In this document: piece by piece, positions 38,090-49,699 of the stretch
Layout of the letters: the number at the start of each line of letters is the position of its first letter
Numbering within the stretch: the first letter of the stretch is position 1
The notes under the pieces: generated by a model
Seen by the model: the letters and a program-made list of their open reading frames with translations, nothing else
The model's database searches: none
What the model was told of the DNA's origin: nothing
NCBI GenBank assembly: GCA_051453625.1
Contig: JBOZIK010000001.1
Span: 247,085,446-247,149,445 of the forward strand
DNA from: Welwitschia mirabilis
Taxonomy: Eukaryota; Gnetophyta; Gnetopsida; Welwitschiales
Reading direction: 5' to 3'
DNA: 64,000 nt
Program-made: the position numbers and the translations under genes

Positions 38090-38400
38090 AAGGACTATGT
38101 GGGTGAAAGCTAATAATCTTAAAAGTATTTTATTTTAGATATCTTTCAAGGTTTTAAATAGCACTAGCTGGTATCTAGATCATGGGTGTTTAGGCATATG
38201 ACAAAAGATAAATCTATATTCAAGAAACTAAGTAAACTTAATAAGGGAGAGGTGATTTCTAGTCATAATAGAAATGCAAAAATAGAAGGCATTAGAGGCA
38301 TTACTAGAGGTAAGCTTCCTAGAATTAATAAAGCTTTATATGTAAATGGTTTAAAGCATAATTTATTGAGTATCAGTTAAATTTGTGACAAAAGTCACAA
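38090..38400 (+). pseudogene. Element B protease / pre-integrase remnant
   Basis: STSWYLDHGC (about 38163-38190) matches W-Y-L-D-S-G-C, the copia protease active site. Asp is kept but Ser became His. A 1-bp loss follows, and the frame continues FRHMTKDKSIFKKLSKLN, matching S-R-H-M-T-G-D, then ALYVNGLKHNLLSIS, matching the pre-integrase V-x-x-L-K-H-N-L-L-S-I-S block. It ends at a stop near 38380. Confidence 0.8.
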
Positions 38401-38599
38401 GTACTCTTTGATAAATCAAAATGTGAAATTTTTCATGGGAAATATAATGATGTAATTCTTAGAGCAAGTAGAATAGACAATGCATATAGCATAGATTAAT
38501 AGTTTTCTCCATGTTATTTTTCAAATATTCCTTTAGAAGGGCTTTAACATAAATGATTAGATCATGTTAATTATGATTAGTTAAAAATAATTATTTATA

Positions 38600-39300
38600 A
38601 AAACATTATAAAAGGTATTTCTAAGATGAACGTAGAAAGGTAAGGCTTATGTAATGCATGCCAAAAGGAAAAAGAAATTAGGACTTCATACAAAAGTAAA
38701 AACCAAACTTCCACATCTATGCCATTAAAGATTATTTATATGGATCTAGTAGGTTCCACTTAAACTCAAAGTCTAGGTGGAAAATGTTATTTTCTCACTA
38801 TTGTTGATGATTTATCTAGATATACTGGGTAGCCTTATTGTCAAACAAGACTAAAGCTTACAAACATTAGGTTGAGATATGCAAAAAGATTCAAAATGAG
38901 AAGGGGTATTACATAAAGAAAATAAGAAGTAATCATGATGGTGAATTTGAAAATCATTTTTTAAAGAAATATTACATTGAAAATGAAATTTACCATTAAT
39001 TTTTATTCCCAAAAATACCACAAAAAATGGTATAGCTAAAAGAAAGAATAGAGTCCTTCAAGAAATGGCCTGAATTATGTTAAACAATAAGGATATTCTA
39101 AAATCTTTTGGGCTAAGGTAATTAGCATAACAAGCTACATATTTAATAGAGTATATCTTAGGCCTAGTATAGATAAAATGCCATATGAGTTATGGAAAGG
39201 AATACAACCTAATATGTCATGTTTTAAAGTCTTTGTAAGTAAATGCCATGTACTGAAAGATAGAGAACACTTGAAAAAAAATTGAGTTTAAAGCAAATGA
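38600..39300 (+). pseudogene. Element B integrase remnant
   Basis: CNACQKEKEIRTSYKSKN (38650-38705) gives the CxxC zinc half. IIYMDLVGS, LGGKCYFLTIVDDLSRYTG (38730-38832) matches H-x-D-L-x-G-P and G-G-x-x-Y-x-L-x-x-V-D-D-x-S-R-Y, with the catalytic Asp kept. Near 38940 comes HDGEFEN, for the S-D-x-G-x-E-F block. Near 39040 comes GIAKRKNRVLQEMA, for N-G-x-x-E-R-K-N-R-x-x-x-E-M-A, in which the catalytic Glu is not preserved. Several stops. Confidence 0.78.
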
Positions 39301-40300
39301 AGCTATTTTTTTGGGTTACTCAACTAGAAATAGAGCCTATCGTATTTTCAACAAAAGAATTTTAATAATAAAAGAGTCAATAAACATGCAAATTGATGAG
39401 ATTGACACAAGATCAAATAGTACAAATCAAGAGGAATTTATAACTACAAGTATCCCCACACCCAATGAAGGCTCTACTGAAAGTAATGGAGTTCTAGCTA
39501 AATAAGGCACACCAAGAAAGCCCAAATTACTTAAAGATAATTCTTTATAATATATTATTGGAGAAGTTAATTCAAAAATAAAAACAAGAGGATCTATAAA
39601 AAATTTATGTGTTCATGTTTGTTATGTTTTAAAAATAGAATTCAAGAAATTTGAAGAAGCTGAAATTCATGAGAAATGGATTATGGTAATGTAATATGAG
39701 TTACAATAGTTTAAAAAAAGATGTTTAAAAGCTAAAAGAAAGGCCAACAAATAAAAATATCATTAGAACTAAGTGAATTTTTAGAAACAAATGTGATAAA
39801 GAAAACAATGTTATTAAAAACAAGGAAAAATTAGTAGCATAATGCTATAATGAAATAGAAGGCATTGACATAGGTGATACTTTTGCTCTTATTGCAAGGC
39901 TAGATAGCATTAGAATGTTCTTGTCTTTTATAGTATTTAAAAATTTCAAAGTTTATCAAATGGATGTGAAGAGTACTTTTCAAAATGGTACTTTAAATGA
40001 TGAAGTCTATGTAGAGCAACCACAAGGTTTTATTGATCCTCATAAAACTAATCATGTGTGTAGACTTAAGAATGCTTTATTGAATTGAAATAAGCTCTAA
40101 GAGCTTGGTATAAAAATCTAGCCACCTTTTTAAATAAGAATGGATATATTTGTGGAATTGTAGATAAAGCCTTATTTGTAAAGAACTTGAAAAAGAATTT
40201 CATTATTATACATATTTATGTAAATAATATTATTTTTGATTCCTCAATGAAAAGTTATCAAAAGAATTTGTAACTATTATGACAACTCATTTTGAAATCA
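39300..40300 (+). pseudogene. Element B reverse transcriptase remnant (YVNN)
   Basis: An open frame at 39311-39505 (GYSTRNRAYRIFNKR...) is the linker segment F-L-G-Y-S-x-x-S-K-A-Y-R-V-F-N. The RT follows: FKVYQMDVKSTFQNGTLNDE and VYVEQPQGF (39948-40032) match V-x-Q-M-D-V-K-S-A-F-L-N-G-x-L-x-E-E-V-Y-V-x-Q-P-x-G-F. The catalytic box at 40217-40228 reads YVNN where copia has YVDD, so both metal-binding Asp are Asn through GAT-to-AAT changes. Stops lie between the blocks. Confidence 0.85.
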
Positions 40301-41150
40301 ATATGATTGATGAAGTAAAAATATTTCTTGGACTACAGATCAAGCACTTGAAAGATGGGATATTTATTTCTCAATTTAGATATGCAAGAGAGTCAATCAA
40401 GTTTTTTGGAATAGGAAATGAAAAAGCAACTGACACTGCTATGTCTACATCACGTAAAGTAAGTTTGGATGAAAATGGTAGTAGACCAAAATCTTTATAA
40501 AAATATGATTAATAGCTTATTATATTTGATTGCAAGTAGACTAGATATTATGTTTAGTATTGGTGTTTTTATAAGGTATCAATCTCAATAAAAATAATTA
40601 CATCTATAAGATATAAAAAGAATAATCAGGTATGTAAAAGACACATGTGATTATGACTTATAGTAACCTATAGAGACATCTTTCAAACTTGTAAGTTTTA
40701 GTGATGCGGATTGGGCTGGTTGCAAAAATGATAGAAAGTATAAGTGGAAATTACTTTTTATCAGGTTCATGTTTAATAGGATGGATAAGTAAGAAACAAA
40801 ACTCTGTTTCTCTCTCTACTACAAAAGTGGAATATATTATAGCAAGTAGTTATTACCCTCATCTTTTCTGGATGAAAGAAATGTTAAAGGATTTCAGTGT
40901 TAATTATAAATAAGTTCCTATTTTATGTGACAACACGAGTGCTATAAAAATATTGAAAAATCCTGTTTAGCACTCAAGAAATAAACACATTCAGCTAAAA
41001 CATTATATCCTAAGAGAACAAGTCAAAAAAGGACATATCTCTATGAACTTTATGAGCACATATCAATAACTAGAAGATATTTTTACTAAACCCCTAAATT
41101 TTGATACTTTTCTTCATCTCAAAAATGAATTGGAGGTTATCTTACCATCC
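40301..41150 (+). pseudogene. Element B RT thumb and RNase H remnant
   Basis: The frame at 40279-40500 continues RT (FEINMIDEVKIFLGLQIK, DGIFISQFRYARE), matching F-x-M-S-x-M-G-E-L-x-F-F-L-G-L-Q-I. The RNase H begins FSDADWAGCKNDRK (about 40697-40738) with the first Asp intact. It shifts frame and goes on SISGNYFLSGSCLIGWISKK and QNSVSLSTTKVEYI, where the usual A-E-A-E-Y has become TKVEY. ILCDNTSAI, NPV, HSRNKHIQ-type text follows to about 41000, then a degraded tail. At least one frameshift. Confidence 0.83.
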
Positions 41151-41969
41151 TATGACTAATTGCAAAATGGTTATATGGATCCTTTAATCAGTCAACTAGA
41201 TGTGTTCAGTCAACTATAATAAAAACCTACTTACCCAAACCCTCTCAAATCTTTAGGTTCTTTAGTGAAATCTGACAGTGAAGAACAGAAGTTTCTTTTG
41301 TATTCACTATTTTCATTTTTTCATTATAATTATTTATTTATGTTTTACTTATAAACTTTTATTCTCTTCTTTTTCATTGATGTTAAAAGGGGGAGAATTA
41401 ATTATTTATTCTTTTAAATGTATCAATACGTACTTAGTTCTATGTCTTAAATTGTTCTCATTTGATATCACAAATCCTGTTGTATTTGTGTAAATAATAT
41501 GCACTTAACATATTTTTTAATATTGATGTCTAATATTGGAAATGAACTCTAAAATGCGTTAAATGATTAACATGTTAAATGGTTTATGTGATCAAATTAT
41601 GCTTTTCATAGAGTTTGTGTTATTAACCCTCCAAATATGCATTTTAAAATTGTTTTATTTTAAACACAAAATTTGACTATTCACAATGTCTTAAATTGGT
41701 TTTAGAAGGTGCAATATTTTGTCAAGTATAATAGACATTTTGTGAGGGGAANNNNNNNNNNNNNNNNNNNNNNNNNNNNNNNNNNNNNNNNNNNNNNNNN
41801 NNNNNNNNNNNNNNNNNNNNNNNNNNNNNNNNNNNNNNNNNNNNNNNNNNNTTTTAGAAGGTGCAATATTTTGTCAAGTATAATAGACATTTTGTGAGGG
41901 GAAGAATTTTTAAGTCTTAAATATTTTCACAATTAAGTATTATTTGCCATTAATGTCAAAGAAGAAAAT
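41151..41969 (+). other. Element B 3' region with GGGGGAG and polypurine tracts
   Basis: Non-coding or eroded SIRE-type 3' region. At about 41385-41396 AAAAGGGGGAGAA is the internal purine tract typical of this lineage. Directly before the 3' LTR, AAAGAAGAAAAT (41959-41969) is the likely primer for plus-strand synthesis. No env-like frame can be read. Holds the 100-N gap at 41752-41851. Confidence 0.6.
41752..41851. other. Assembly gap (100 N) with 52-bp duplicated edges
   Basis: Positions 41700-41751 and 41852-41903 are identical over 52 bp. The length is the same as at the 33903-34002 gap, pointing to contig-end overlap from the assembler. Confidence 0.95.
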
Positions 41970-43219
41970 TGTTAGATTATGTTTTATTAATTGATATCAA
42001 ACTAATGTTTTCTGTGTAGTAAATTTTGTGTATCTTCTGCAAAAGTTGTTACTACTTATCTAAGGGATTGACTGAACTTTTAAGGATTCAACTACACTTG
42101 AAGCAGATACACAAAACTGATGACCATATTTTTGATGGGATCGAATAGACCTGGTAATAATATCCCTAAACTAAATGATAAAGAGTCAATCATTAACTAT
42201 ATCTATAAACCTATGAATAGTACTTCTAAACTGATTATTATGCAATCAACCAAACATCTAACGGCATTGATCAGATGTGATGCAGGAATTGGAAATATCT
42301 TTATTAGGATTAGCAAGCGACTAGACATAATGACCAGTGATAGAAGTGGAGTCAGTCAGATCTTAAGGGATTGACTAGATATGACATTGTAAAAAACTGG
42401 TATGAATGAAAATTTCACTCAAGCAACCTATGTAAGTCACAGCACCAGATGGGGTTAACCATACTTTTGAGAGGTCGACCAAACAGAACAAAACTAAAAT
42501 TTTTCATCCATTTTGTATCCATTATGTATCCATTAGATAGTTGTTTTCTAACCATTTATAACTATAAGAAGCACATTTTCAAAATTAATAAATCATAAAA
42601 GCCTTCCAATATAAATAGGCAAGATATAGATGACTAAATAATCTTTTTTGAACTTATGAAAAAGTACTAAAAACTTGTGATATTCATAATCTTGGCAACT
42701 GTACTCCTAACCAAGAAAGACCTATTTTTCTATATTATCTCTATATTCACGATCAGTTCTAGTGCTTTATATGTTATACATCTATAGAATAAGAGATCCA
42801 TGAAATCCAATGTATCAAGAACAAGTGATATTTGTACATCAAGGCATTCATACCATCACTACTACCTCCTCTAAAGGTTAAGATTAAGCCTATAAAAGTC
42901 TATTTATAAAGGTTATAGGTAAACCTACAATACATAGAAGAGTTAATAAAGATCCAGATCAAGCTTGTGAATAAGTTGATTGTCGACAGTGGAGTAGGGG
43001 GTTTCTCAAACCACTATAAAATCCTATGTGCATATCTATTTGGTATTTTATGCTTTCTATCAGTTTGATTACTTTGAATACATTCAGTTTTTCTTCATAT
43101 GCATAATGTTATTAGTAAATTATTTTAATTAATCTTTTAATATATTATGAATTATTAATTCATCTTATTTTGATTTTTAAAGAACCTATTCACCCCCTCC
43201 ATGGTTCTTGATCATTTCA
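41970..43219 (+). repeat. Element B 3' LTR
   Basis: 1,250 bp, TGTTAGATTATG at the start, CA at the end, then TTAAT. Aligns along its length to 36087-37353 with about a fifth to a quarter of positions differing by eye. Keeps the canonical TG lost in the 5' copy. Confidence 0.92.
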
Positions 43220-43350
43220 TTAATGTCTTAAAATTTCATTACTATATTTTAATTAAGATTCTATTAAATATTTTTTCGATTTAATGATTACAAACCTTAC
43301 AGTAAATTTTTTAATGTTGCTAATAAACTACTACTAATGTACTATGCCTC

Positions 43351-43460
43351 TAAAAAAACCAAATAACATTTGGAAATGAGTTGTTAAGAATATAAAAAAT
43401 GATAATAAAAAAACCAAATAAAATTTGGAAATGAGTTGTTAAGAATATAAAAAATGATAA
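43351..43460. repeat. 55-bp tandem duplication, nearly identical
   Basis: Units 43351-43405 and 43406-43460 differ at one position (AACATTT versus AAAATTT). Their similarity is far higher than that of other duplications here, so it is recent or an assembly effect. Confidence 0.92.
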
Positions 43461-45817
43461 ATGTGGATTCCATAATTTTCGTGCCTACTACTTCACATCA
43501 TCTATTGCAACTAGGGCTAAGTACCATCTTGTAAAGGCAATTGGGAATTATGTGTATTCTTGTAAAGAAAATTCTTTTACTAGTCCATTTTATAAGTTTG
43601 AAAAGGATAATGCAATACTTCTATTTTAATATTTTTATAGTCTTATATATTTATCATTCAAGATGTATAATTTCTTATAAATTAAGTATATAATAAAAAA
43701 CATGATTCTACATAATTCTTAGCATAGAGATTAAAATCTATAATTCAATAGTTTTATGGACATTTTTTAAGTTTTCATTTATCTAATATCATGTCTATAA
43801 TTATCTAGAATTAATTTGTTCTTGAGGTAAAAAACAATTTTTCTATTTTTTATTATAGTTTTATGAACTCTTAAATATTTTATCACATTGATTTAATCTT
43901 TGTTTTTAATTTTCTTGTGATGTGATAACACTATAAGAGACATGACGTCTTATTTAAAATAAAACTAGATGCAAATTATTAAATATAGTTAATCATCTTA
44001 GAATACTTATGATATTCTTTACTCCTAATGTTATAAACTTATATCAATAAAACCTATATGACATCATGTCCAATGAACAATCATAGGATCTAGCTAGAGC
44101 CAAATAATGGAGAATGCAAAACATCATTAACAATCCACACATTATCTTAGAGTACATGTAGAATTATTATATAAAAATGTAAAGATGATATTATCATTAA
44201 GGAATTCAATTTTTTAGATGAATAAATAAGATTTAAGTGATAACGTAAAGGCATTTCACATGCACATGAATTTTCATGGATAAAAAAAAGAAATAGACAT
44301 AAAAGAACTTGATTGAAATGTAGTGAAAAATAGAAAGAAAATTATTGATTCCATCACAAGTGCATTAAATAGTAGATCTAATAAGTGTTTAAGATCCAAC
44401 CATGTTATAAAATCCATGGATTGTTTAATTGACATTTAGTTATTGATTGTGCATTAGCCACTATAAAAAATTTTTATTTTTTGATTTCAAAGAAAACAGG
44501 AAACGCTTTTTATGTTAATTGCAAAAGAAGGATTTATAAAATGTTTATCTGAATCAAAATTATACAACTTTATTAAACAGCATTGAAATACATAGAGTTT
44601 CCAAGCTAGGAGTAGATTTGAGAAGACAAAATAACAAAGAAGTATATAGGTATGAAGATAATATTACTAGTTTAAGGTAAAAAGAATATTCATATAACCA
44701 ATGATAAAATTTTATTCATTTAGGGATAACATATCATGGGAGTTGCAAATTTTTAATTTAAACCTAAGGATGTATAGAAATGTTAACAATGAGAAAAATT
44801 TATGAGACAAGAAGAAATAATAAAAGGTTAAATGTTCCTAGTAGAAAGATTCTATAGATATGAAAAGAAAAATATAGGCTTCTAACTCGTGCTCCATAAA
44901 TATGTCATTATAAAACATATTACAAAGTATGCTTTAAAGGCATAGAAGAAATTAAAGTCATACATTGTCATGTTCATGTCAATATTCCAATATAAATATC
45001 CTAGTGAGCTAGCCTTTTTAGTATACAAAATATTAATGATGGATATTATGCTATATCATGAGACTATAACTATGACACTATGTTATAGAATATAAGAATT
45101 TTCCTTAGTTAAAATTAGTAAGTTATTTATGATACTTATTATATCTAAGAAGGTTTATAAGAAGTGAAAAAAATTCATGATGTGGATTAAGAAGATGCAT
45201 CTGATATAATGGTAGTATTACATCTCCAACAATACCACTACATATGAATGGAATTCCATTGTTCAACTATTAAAAAACATGAATAATTTATTTCATACTT
45301 GTATAACTAATATAAAAATATTTACATAATATATAGTTTTTTCTATATTTCTATGAGATAAAATACATTATTTGAAAATTTATGCTTAAGACAATGATAT
45401 TTTTTTACTTGCATAAGTGGCTCATGACCATTAGCGTAGTGTAACACCTATAATTCTAACTTTAAGTTTTAAATTTGTATTAATTTATGTTTAATTTATA
45501 TAAGTCCATAAACAGATTTATAAGATGTAAAGTTTATTAATGATTATTTAATTATTCTAATCTTAAGGATTATTTTATATAGTTTCATCTCTGTCTAGAG
45601 AATTCTATATATTTATATACATTTGAGTTAATTAAGATTATTTAAACTAAATATTAAGAAATCAATGTAAGCCCTAAAAGTTAAGGGATATTCTACTACA
45701 ATTATTCTTAAGTACTTAAACTCTCAATCTTTGTATTTGTAGCATAATTCAATAATTAATTAAGGCATTAGATAAGGTCTAGATAAGGATTACAATGCAA
45801 TCAATCCACATTTGAAA
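43461..45817. other. No recognised gene
   Basis: AT-rich sequence between element B and a SINE-like unit. No motif recognised on either strand. Confidence 0.4.
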
Positions 45818-45942
45818 TAATAAAAAAAAGAGGGGGCAGGAGGGGGGGGAAGTATTCACATCTTCGCTAAGACTTGAACTTGTAACCTTCTTACTAGATT
45901 ATCTAAGGATCAATTTTGCTAATGATCTAATCTATAAAGCTT
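45818..45942 (-). repeat. SINE-like unit, minus strand
   Basis: On the complement TAGATCATTAGCAAAA (near 45930-45915) resembles a pol III A box (T-R-G-Y-N-N-A-N-N-G-G). About 45 bp later GGTTACAAGTTCAAGTC (45887-45871) resembles a B box GTTCGAGTC with CG turned to CA. A C-rich then T-rich tail follows; on the plus strand it is an A-run plus GAGGGGGCAGGAGGGGGGGG, unusually G-rich for this window. Typical of a tRNA-derived plant SINE, but no target-site duplication was confirmed. Confidence 0.4.
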
Positions 45943-47349
45943 TTAAATTAGAAATGACAAAAGGAAAAAAACAATACCTAATTTTCTAAAAAATAATTGA
46001 AGAGTCTGATCTGGTAAGGCATAATTGACACATTGAAATAGTAGCAAGAGGAAGAATGCGATAATAAGAAGATCATTAGTTCCCAAAGAAAAAAAGTAAT
46101 ATGAAGATAATGCAATCAAGAGAAAATGTGATTTAAGAGATTAGAGTAAATGGAAATGTGGATTAAAAGGGTAAACATCGGCATCTAAAGAAAGGATTAC
46201 AGGTTGTGTAGATGAAATAGATGGAAAAGATGAGGCTCACATAGGAGGTTAAAGATTGGATATTGCATGATTAAAGATGCAGTGTAGCATTAAAGGAAGG
46301 CACATGTGAGGAATAGCGTAAAATCAAGGTGTCAATGAGATAGAGAAAAAATAAGGTATTTAATTTAGAAAAAAGGAAAAACCAAGAGATTTTAGACTTT
46401 TGCTTAAGGTTTTGTTACAATCTTATCAAATACCACTCAGATAGAGGAAATGGACAGTGGTAATGTAAATATGTTTTAGATGCTTAGAAGTGCATGATTA
46501 ATAAGCTAAAGTGTCATTTCATCACGCTATAATGCACCTAAAATGCATAATGCTTGGGTCAATAAAATAATGGTGGTTAATGACCTGGGAAGAATTTCTT
46601 CAAAGAAAAATGTATCATAAGAATTTAAGAGTTGCAATGATGCTAGACAAACTTGTGTAGGAATTCTTCCTTACTCTTATAACAAGAGTTTTAACACATG
46701 ATTTATGGAAATGCTCTTCTTTGAAATAGGCAGCACCTGCACCTCTGTAATTTCAACCACATTTTTCTTATTTCTTACACTTCCTTTAGTGTTAATCAAC
46801 TTTCAATGGCTGTTTGATCAAGTATTAATAAAAGAGATTTATCCTTTCTTCATTAAATCAATATAAATCTTATCAAAGAATTTCTAATAAGTGAAATAGA
46901 ATTGTAAAGAATAATTTGATGTTTCAGTTAGCCTCTAAAATCATTGTAGGTCTTATTTCTATTGTTTTGTTAGCCTTGGTTTGTCTTATATCACTTGACT
47001 CAAGGATTTTAGTTATTTCAAACTCCCATTTAAATGCATTTGCCTTATCATTTTGATTATCAGTAGAGATAGAACTAGTGAAAAGAAGATTAAATGCATT
47101 ACAAGAGGGAAAACAATGGAAGGATAGTATTCAGCTTAAGATGAAATATTTCTATGTTATTGAAATAAGTATTAGAAATGATGCAAGATAGTTCAGTGAT
47201 AATCTAATATCATCATCATTCAGCATAGCTCAAGAACCATCTATGGTTGAACAAATATGTTTAAACTATTAAAATAAGTAACCTTAATACATATGAAGCT
47301 AAGGAAGTTAGTCTTATTTACCTATAGTCTTATTTACCTATGAAATAGT
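45943..47349. other. No recognised gene
   Basis: AT-rich sequence. Contains a 17-bp tandem TAGTCTTATTTACCTA at about 47311-47343. Nothing else identified. Confidence 0.4.
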
Positions 47350-47357
47350 CCTTTACC

Positions 47358-47460
47358 AACTCTCACTTGATGCTATAATGGTAAAGGACATCACAAAGGT
47401 AGACAGTGGGCAGGTTCAAAACCATGCATTACACATGTTTTATCCCTTCAATATTTTATT
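47358..47460 (+). repeat. SINE-like head with A and B boxes
   Basis: TGCTATAATGGTAAAGG (47371-47387) resembles the SINE A box T-G-G-C-T-C-A-A-T-G-G. GGTTCAAAACC (47413-47423) is one transition from the B box GGTTCGAAACC, and the spacing of about 40 bp is standard. The 3' end is unclear. Confidence 0.42.
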
Positions 47461-47617
47461 CTAATTCTCTTTAATCAATAAAGTAAGGCATTTGAAGTAG
47501 ATTAAATTTGTTGCTCAAATCACATGTGGGTGGTGTTGTGTAATATGATTACATGACATTAGGTGATTAGTTTAATATGAAAGTTTATCATATTTTAAAT
47601 ATTTTAAAGAAGGCTAT

Positions 47618-48092
47618 TACAGTGTGAATTTATATAATCCTTACATTTTTTAGGCAACCTTATAAATCAAAATACTTATAGGAAAATACATACTAGTATA
47701 GATAAGAATTAACCCAAGTGTCATAATCTTTTGAAGGCACTAGGCCAATTAGGGAATTGATTTTCAATATTATTTTTGATCTTTTATCTTTTAACAAATA
47801 AAAGTAAACAAATGTAAAAATGCAATGCAATGATGAATGAAGATGAAATGCAGTGGATGAAATGTAAATGAGATGGTTTCTATTTGAATTCTAATTTTCC
47901 TATCTCAATGACTAGCTCTCTTTAATTTAAACCAATTAATAAGAATTAATCACTTATTTCTAACCAACATGAACTATGAGATATGCCAAATATAATATGA
48001 AATGTTGATGTGAAATGGAAATGAAATAGTTATGTAAACCTAAACTAATAAAATCAACCTTAACAAAGGTTACCCTTATGACCTAAATAAAT
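47618..48092 (-). repeat. Element C truncated 3' LTR
   Basis: Aligns with 52512 to about 52995. The tip reads TACAGTG where element A has TGTGGTG. The alignment stops at GACCTAAATAAAT, after which RNase H sequence begins. Confidence 0.82.
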
Positions 48093-48093
48093 G

Positions 48094-48425
48094 ATGATAA
48101 GATTAAATTTTTGCATGACAAGAATCCACCTAATAAGTCTATTATTATAATCTTTCTTAGTCATAAGATAGTGGATGTCTGCATGATCTATGTAAAAATT
48201 AATGTGGAAGCCAAGAAGATAATGTTAAAGATGATCAAGAAAAAAGATGATGGCAAGAATTTCTCTCTTAATAATGGTATAGTTGGATTGGGCTTGGGAC
48301 AAAGTTTTACTAATATAGGTTATGACTTTAAAACCATTTTCATATTTTTGGCCTAGAACCACATCCACAGTAATGTTGCTTGCATCACATAGAAGTTCAA
48401 AATTCTTATTCCAATTAGGACCATA
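48094..48425 (-). pseudogene. Element C RNase H remnant (partial)
   Basis: On the complement PNWNKNFELLCDASNITVD, VITYISKTLSQAQSNYT and REILAIIF match the gypsy RNase H start. The first catalytic Asp (C-D-A-S, GAT at 48384-48386) is intact, unlike in element A. The domain is cut by the 48092 deletion before its end, near the RWIL block. Confidence 0.8.
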
Positions 48426-48599
48426 ACAATAAGTTTGGAGGAAATGTTTTTCTTAAGTGTATTAAATACAAGTTTACATGACTTATTCCAATCAAACTTA
48501 GCATCTTTTTCAAGTAAGAACTAAAGTGGTTTACAAATTTCAACATAATTTTGAATAAAACGATGATATAAATTAACATAACTAAGAAATGACCTAACT

Positions 48600-49260
48600 T
48601 GTTTTAAATTAGTTGGAGTGCTAAGGTTTTTAATGATATTAACTTTTGTAGGGTCCATCTTAATCCATTATTTTAAAATATGTTATAAAATAATTCCATC
48701 ATTGATAAAGAGAAAACTCTTTCCCTAATTCAAATGTAAGCTAGTTTCTATACATCAATCCAAAACTTTCTCTAATCATTCTATGGTTTATTCAAAAGTT
48801 TTTCCAAAGATGGATAAGTCATTTATAAATATTTTAATAGAGTCCTATATCATATTAGAAAATATCTTCTAATTTCTCGTTAGAAAGTCCCAGGGGCATT
48901 GCAAAGTCCAAAGGGCATTCATATAAAGGAAAAGGTTATAAAGGATGAGGTAAAGTTTATTTTGGCTTGGTTCTCACTTGCTATGCAAATTTGATTATAT
49001 GCACTATACCCATCAAGAAAATAGTAGTAGGCATGACCTTGGCTTCTATCAAGTACTTGATCAAGAAAGGGTAAAGGATAATGATCCTTTTTAGTGACCT
49101 TATTAAGTTTTCTAAAATCAATGCACATTCTTAATTTTTCCTTCTTCTTTGGAGCTACTATCAAAGTGATAATATACTCACTATGAGATATAGCATATAT
49201 GATTCCAACATCCATAAGTTTAATGATTTTATCTTTAACTATTTTCTTAAGGGCTATGTT
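48600..49260 (-). pseudogene. Element C reverse transcriptase remnant
   Basis: The clean frame 49215-48919 reads VGIIYAISHSEYIITLIVAP, RMCIDFRKLNKVTKKDHYPL, PFLDQVLDR and YYFLDGYSAYNQI: the textbook gypsy RT fingers and palm, with the first catalytic Asp (F-L-D-G-Y-S-G-Y) kept. The second active-site box, near 48818-48830, reads FINDLS in place of F-M-D-D-F-S, with Asn (48821-48823) for the first Asp of the pair. Stops then break the frame. Confidence 0.87.
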
Positions 49261-49699
49261 AAGCCTTATCTAGGGTTACCTAACAGGTTTAGCATTGTCT
49301 TCAAGATAAATCGTATGTTGAACTATGTAAATAGGAATGGTAGCTAAGTCTTTATAAGTCTAAGAAAAGGCATCTTTCTTAGAAGTTAAGAAGGATATCG
49401 AGTTTGATTCTTATTAAAGAGTAAGAAGATCACTTATTTTTAAGGATTTTTTGAGATTACCAGATAGAAAAATATATTTAAAACTTGGGGTAATTTCTTT
49501 AGTTTTAAGTTGAGGTTTTTAGCTATTGTCCCATATGTCATGGGGAAATATATGTGGGATGCTACTCTACAGAAATATTTTTCACCAAGTAAATATGTTG
49601 AATTTCATTGTACAATGTGTTTTAATTAGGTTTTCATATAAAGTTGGTTTATGTAGCATGATCAATCTCTTTTTAATTAGTTGATGTTATAAAAAAAAG

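Larger units (their letters stand above)
36087..43219 (+). mobile_element. Element B: SIRE-like Ty1/copia LTR retrotransposon
   Basis: Plus-strand copia element with LTRs 36087-37353 and 41970-43219, flanked by a perfect 5-bp target-site duplication TTAAT (36082-36086 and 43220-43224). Part of the left copy lies in a TAATTAAT run, so some caution applies. Domains follow copia order: gag, protease, integrase, RT, RNase H. The wording of the pre-integrase, integrase and RNase H segments, the coiled-coil gag tail and the GGGGGAG-bearing 3' region fit the SIRE/Maximus lineage. Stops and frameshifts occur throughout. It starts 25 bp after the end of element A. Confidence 0.9.

Noticed and set aside
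41278-41493. 71-residue frame after copia RNase H, candidate env-like protein
   Set aside because: Runs through the purine tract of the SIRE-type 3' region and shows no signal, glycosylation or fusion features.
41702-41897. Palindrome-like frames on both strands around a gap
   Set aside because: Made by the duplicated 52-bp contig ends and Ns.
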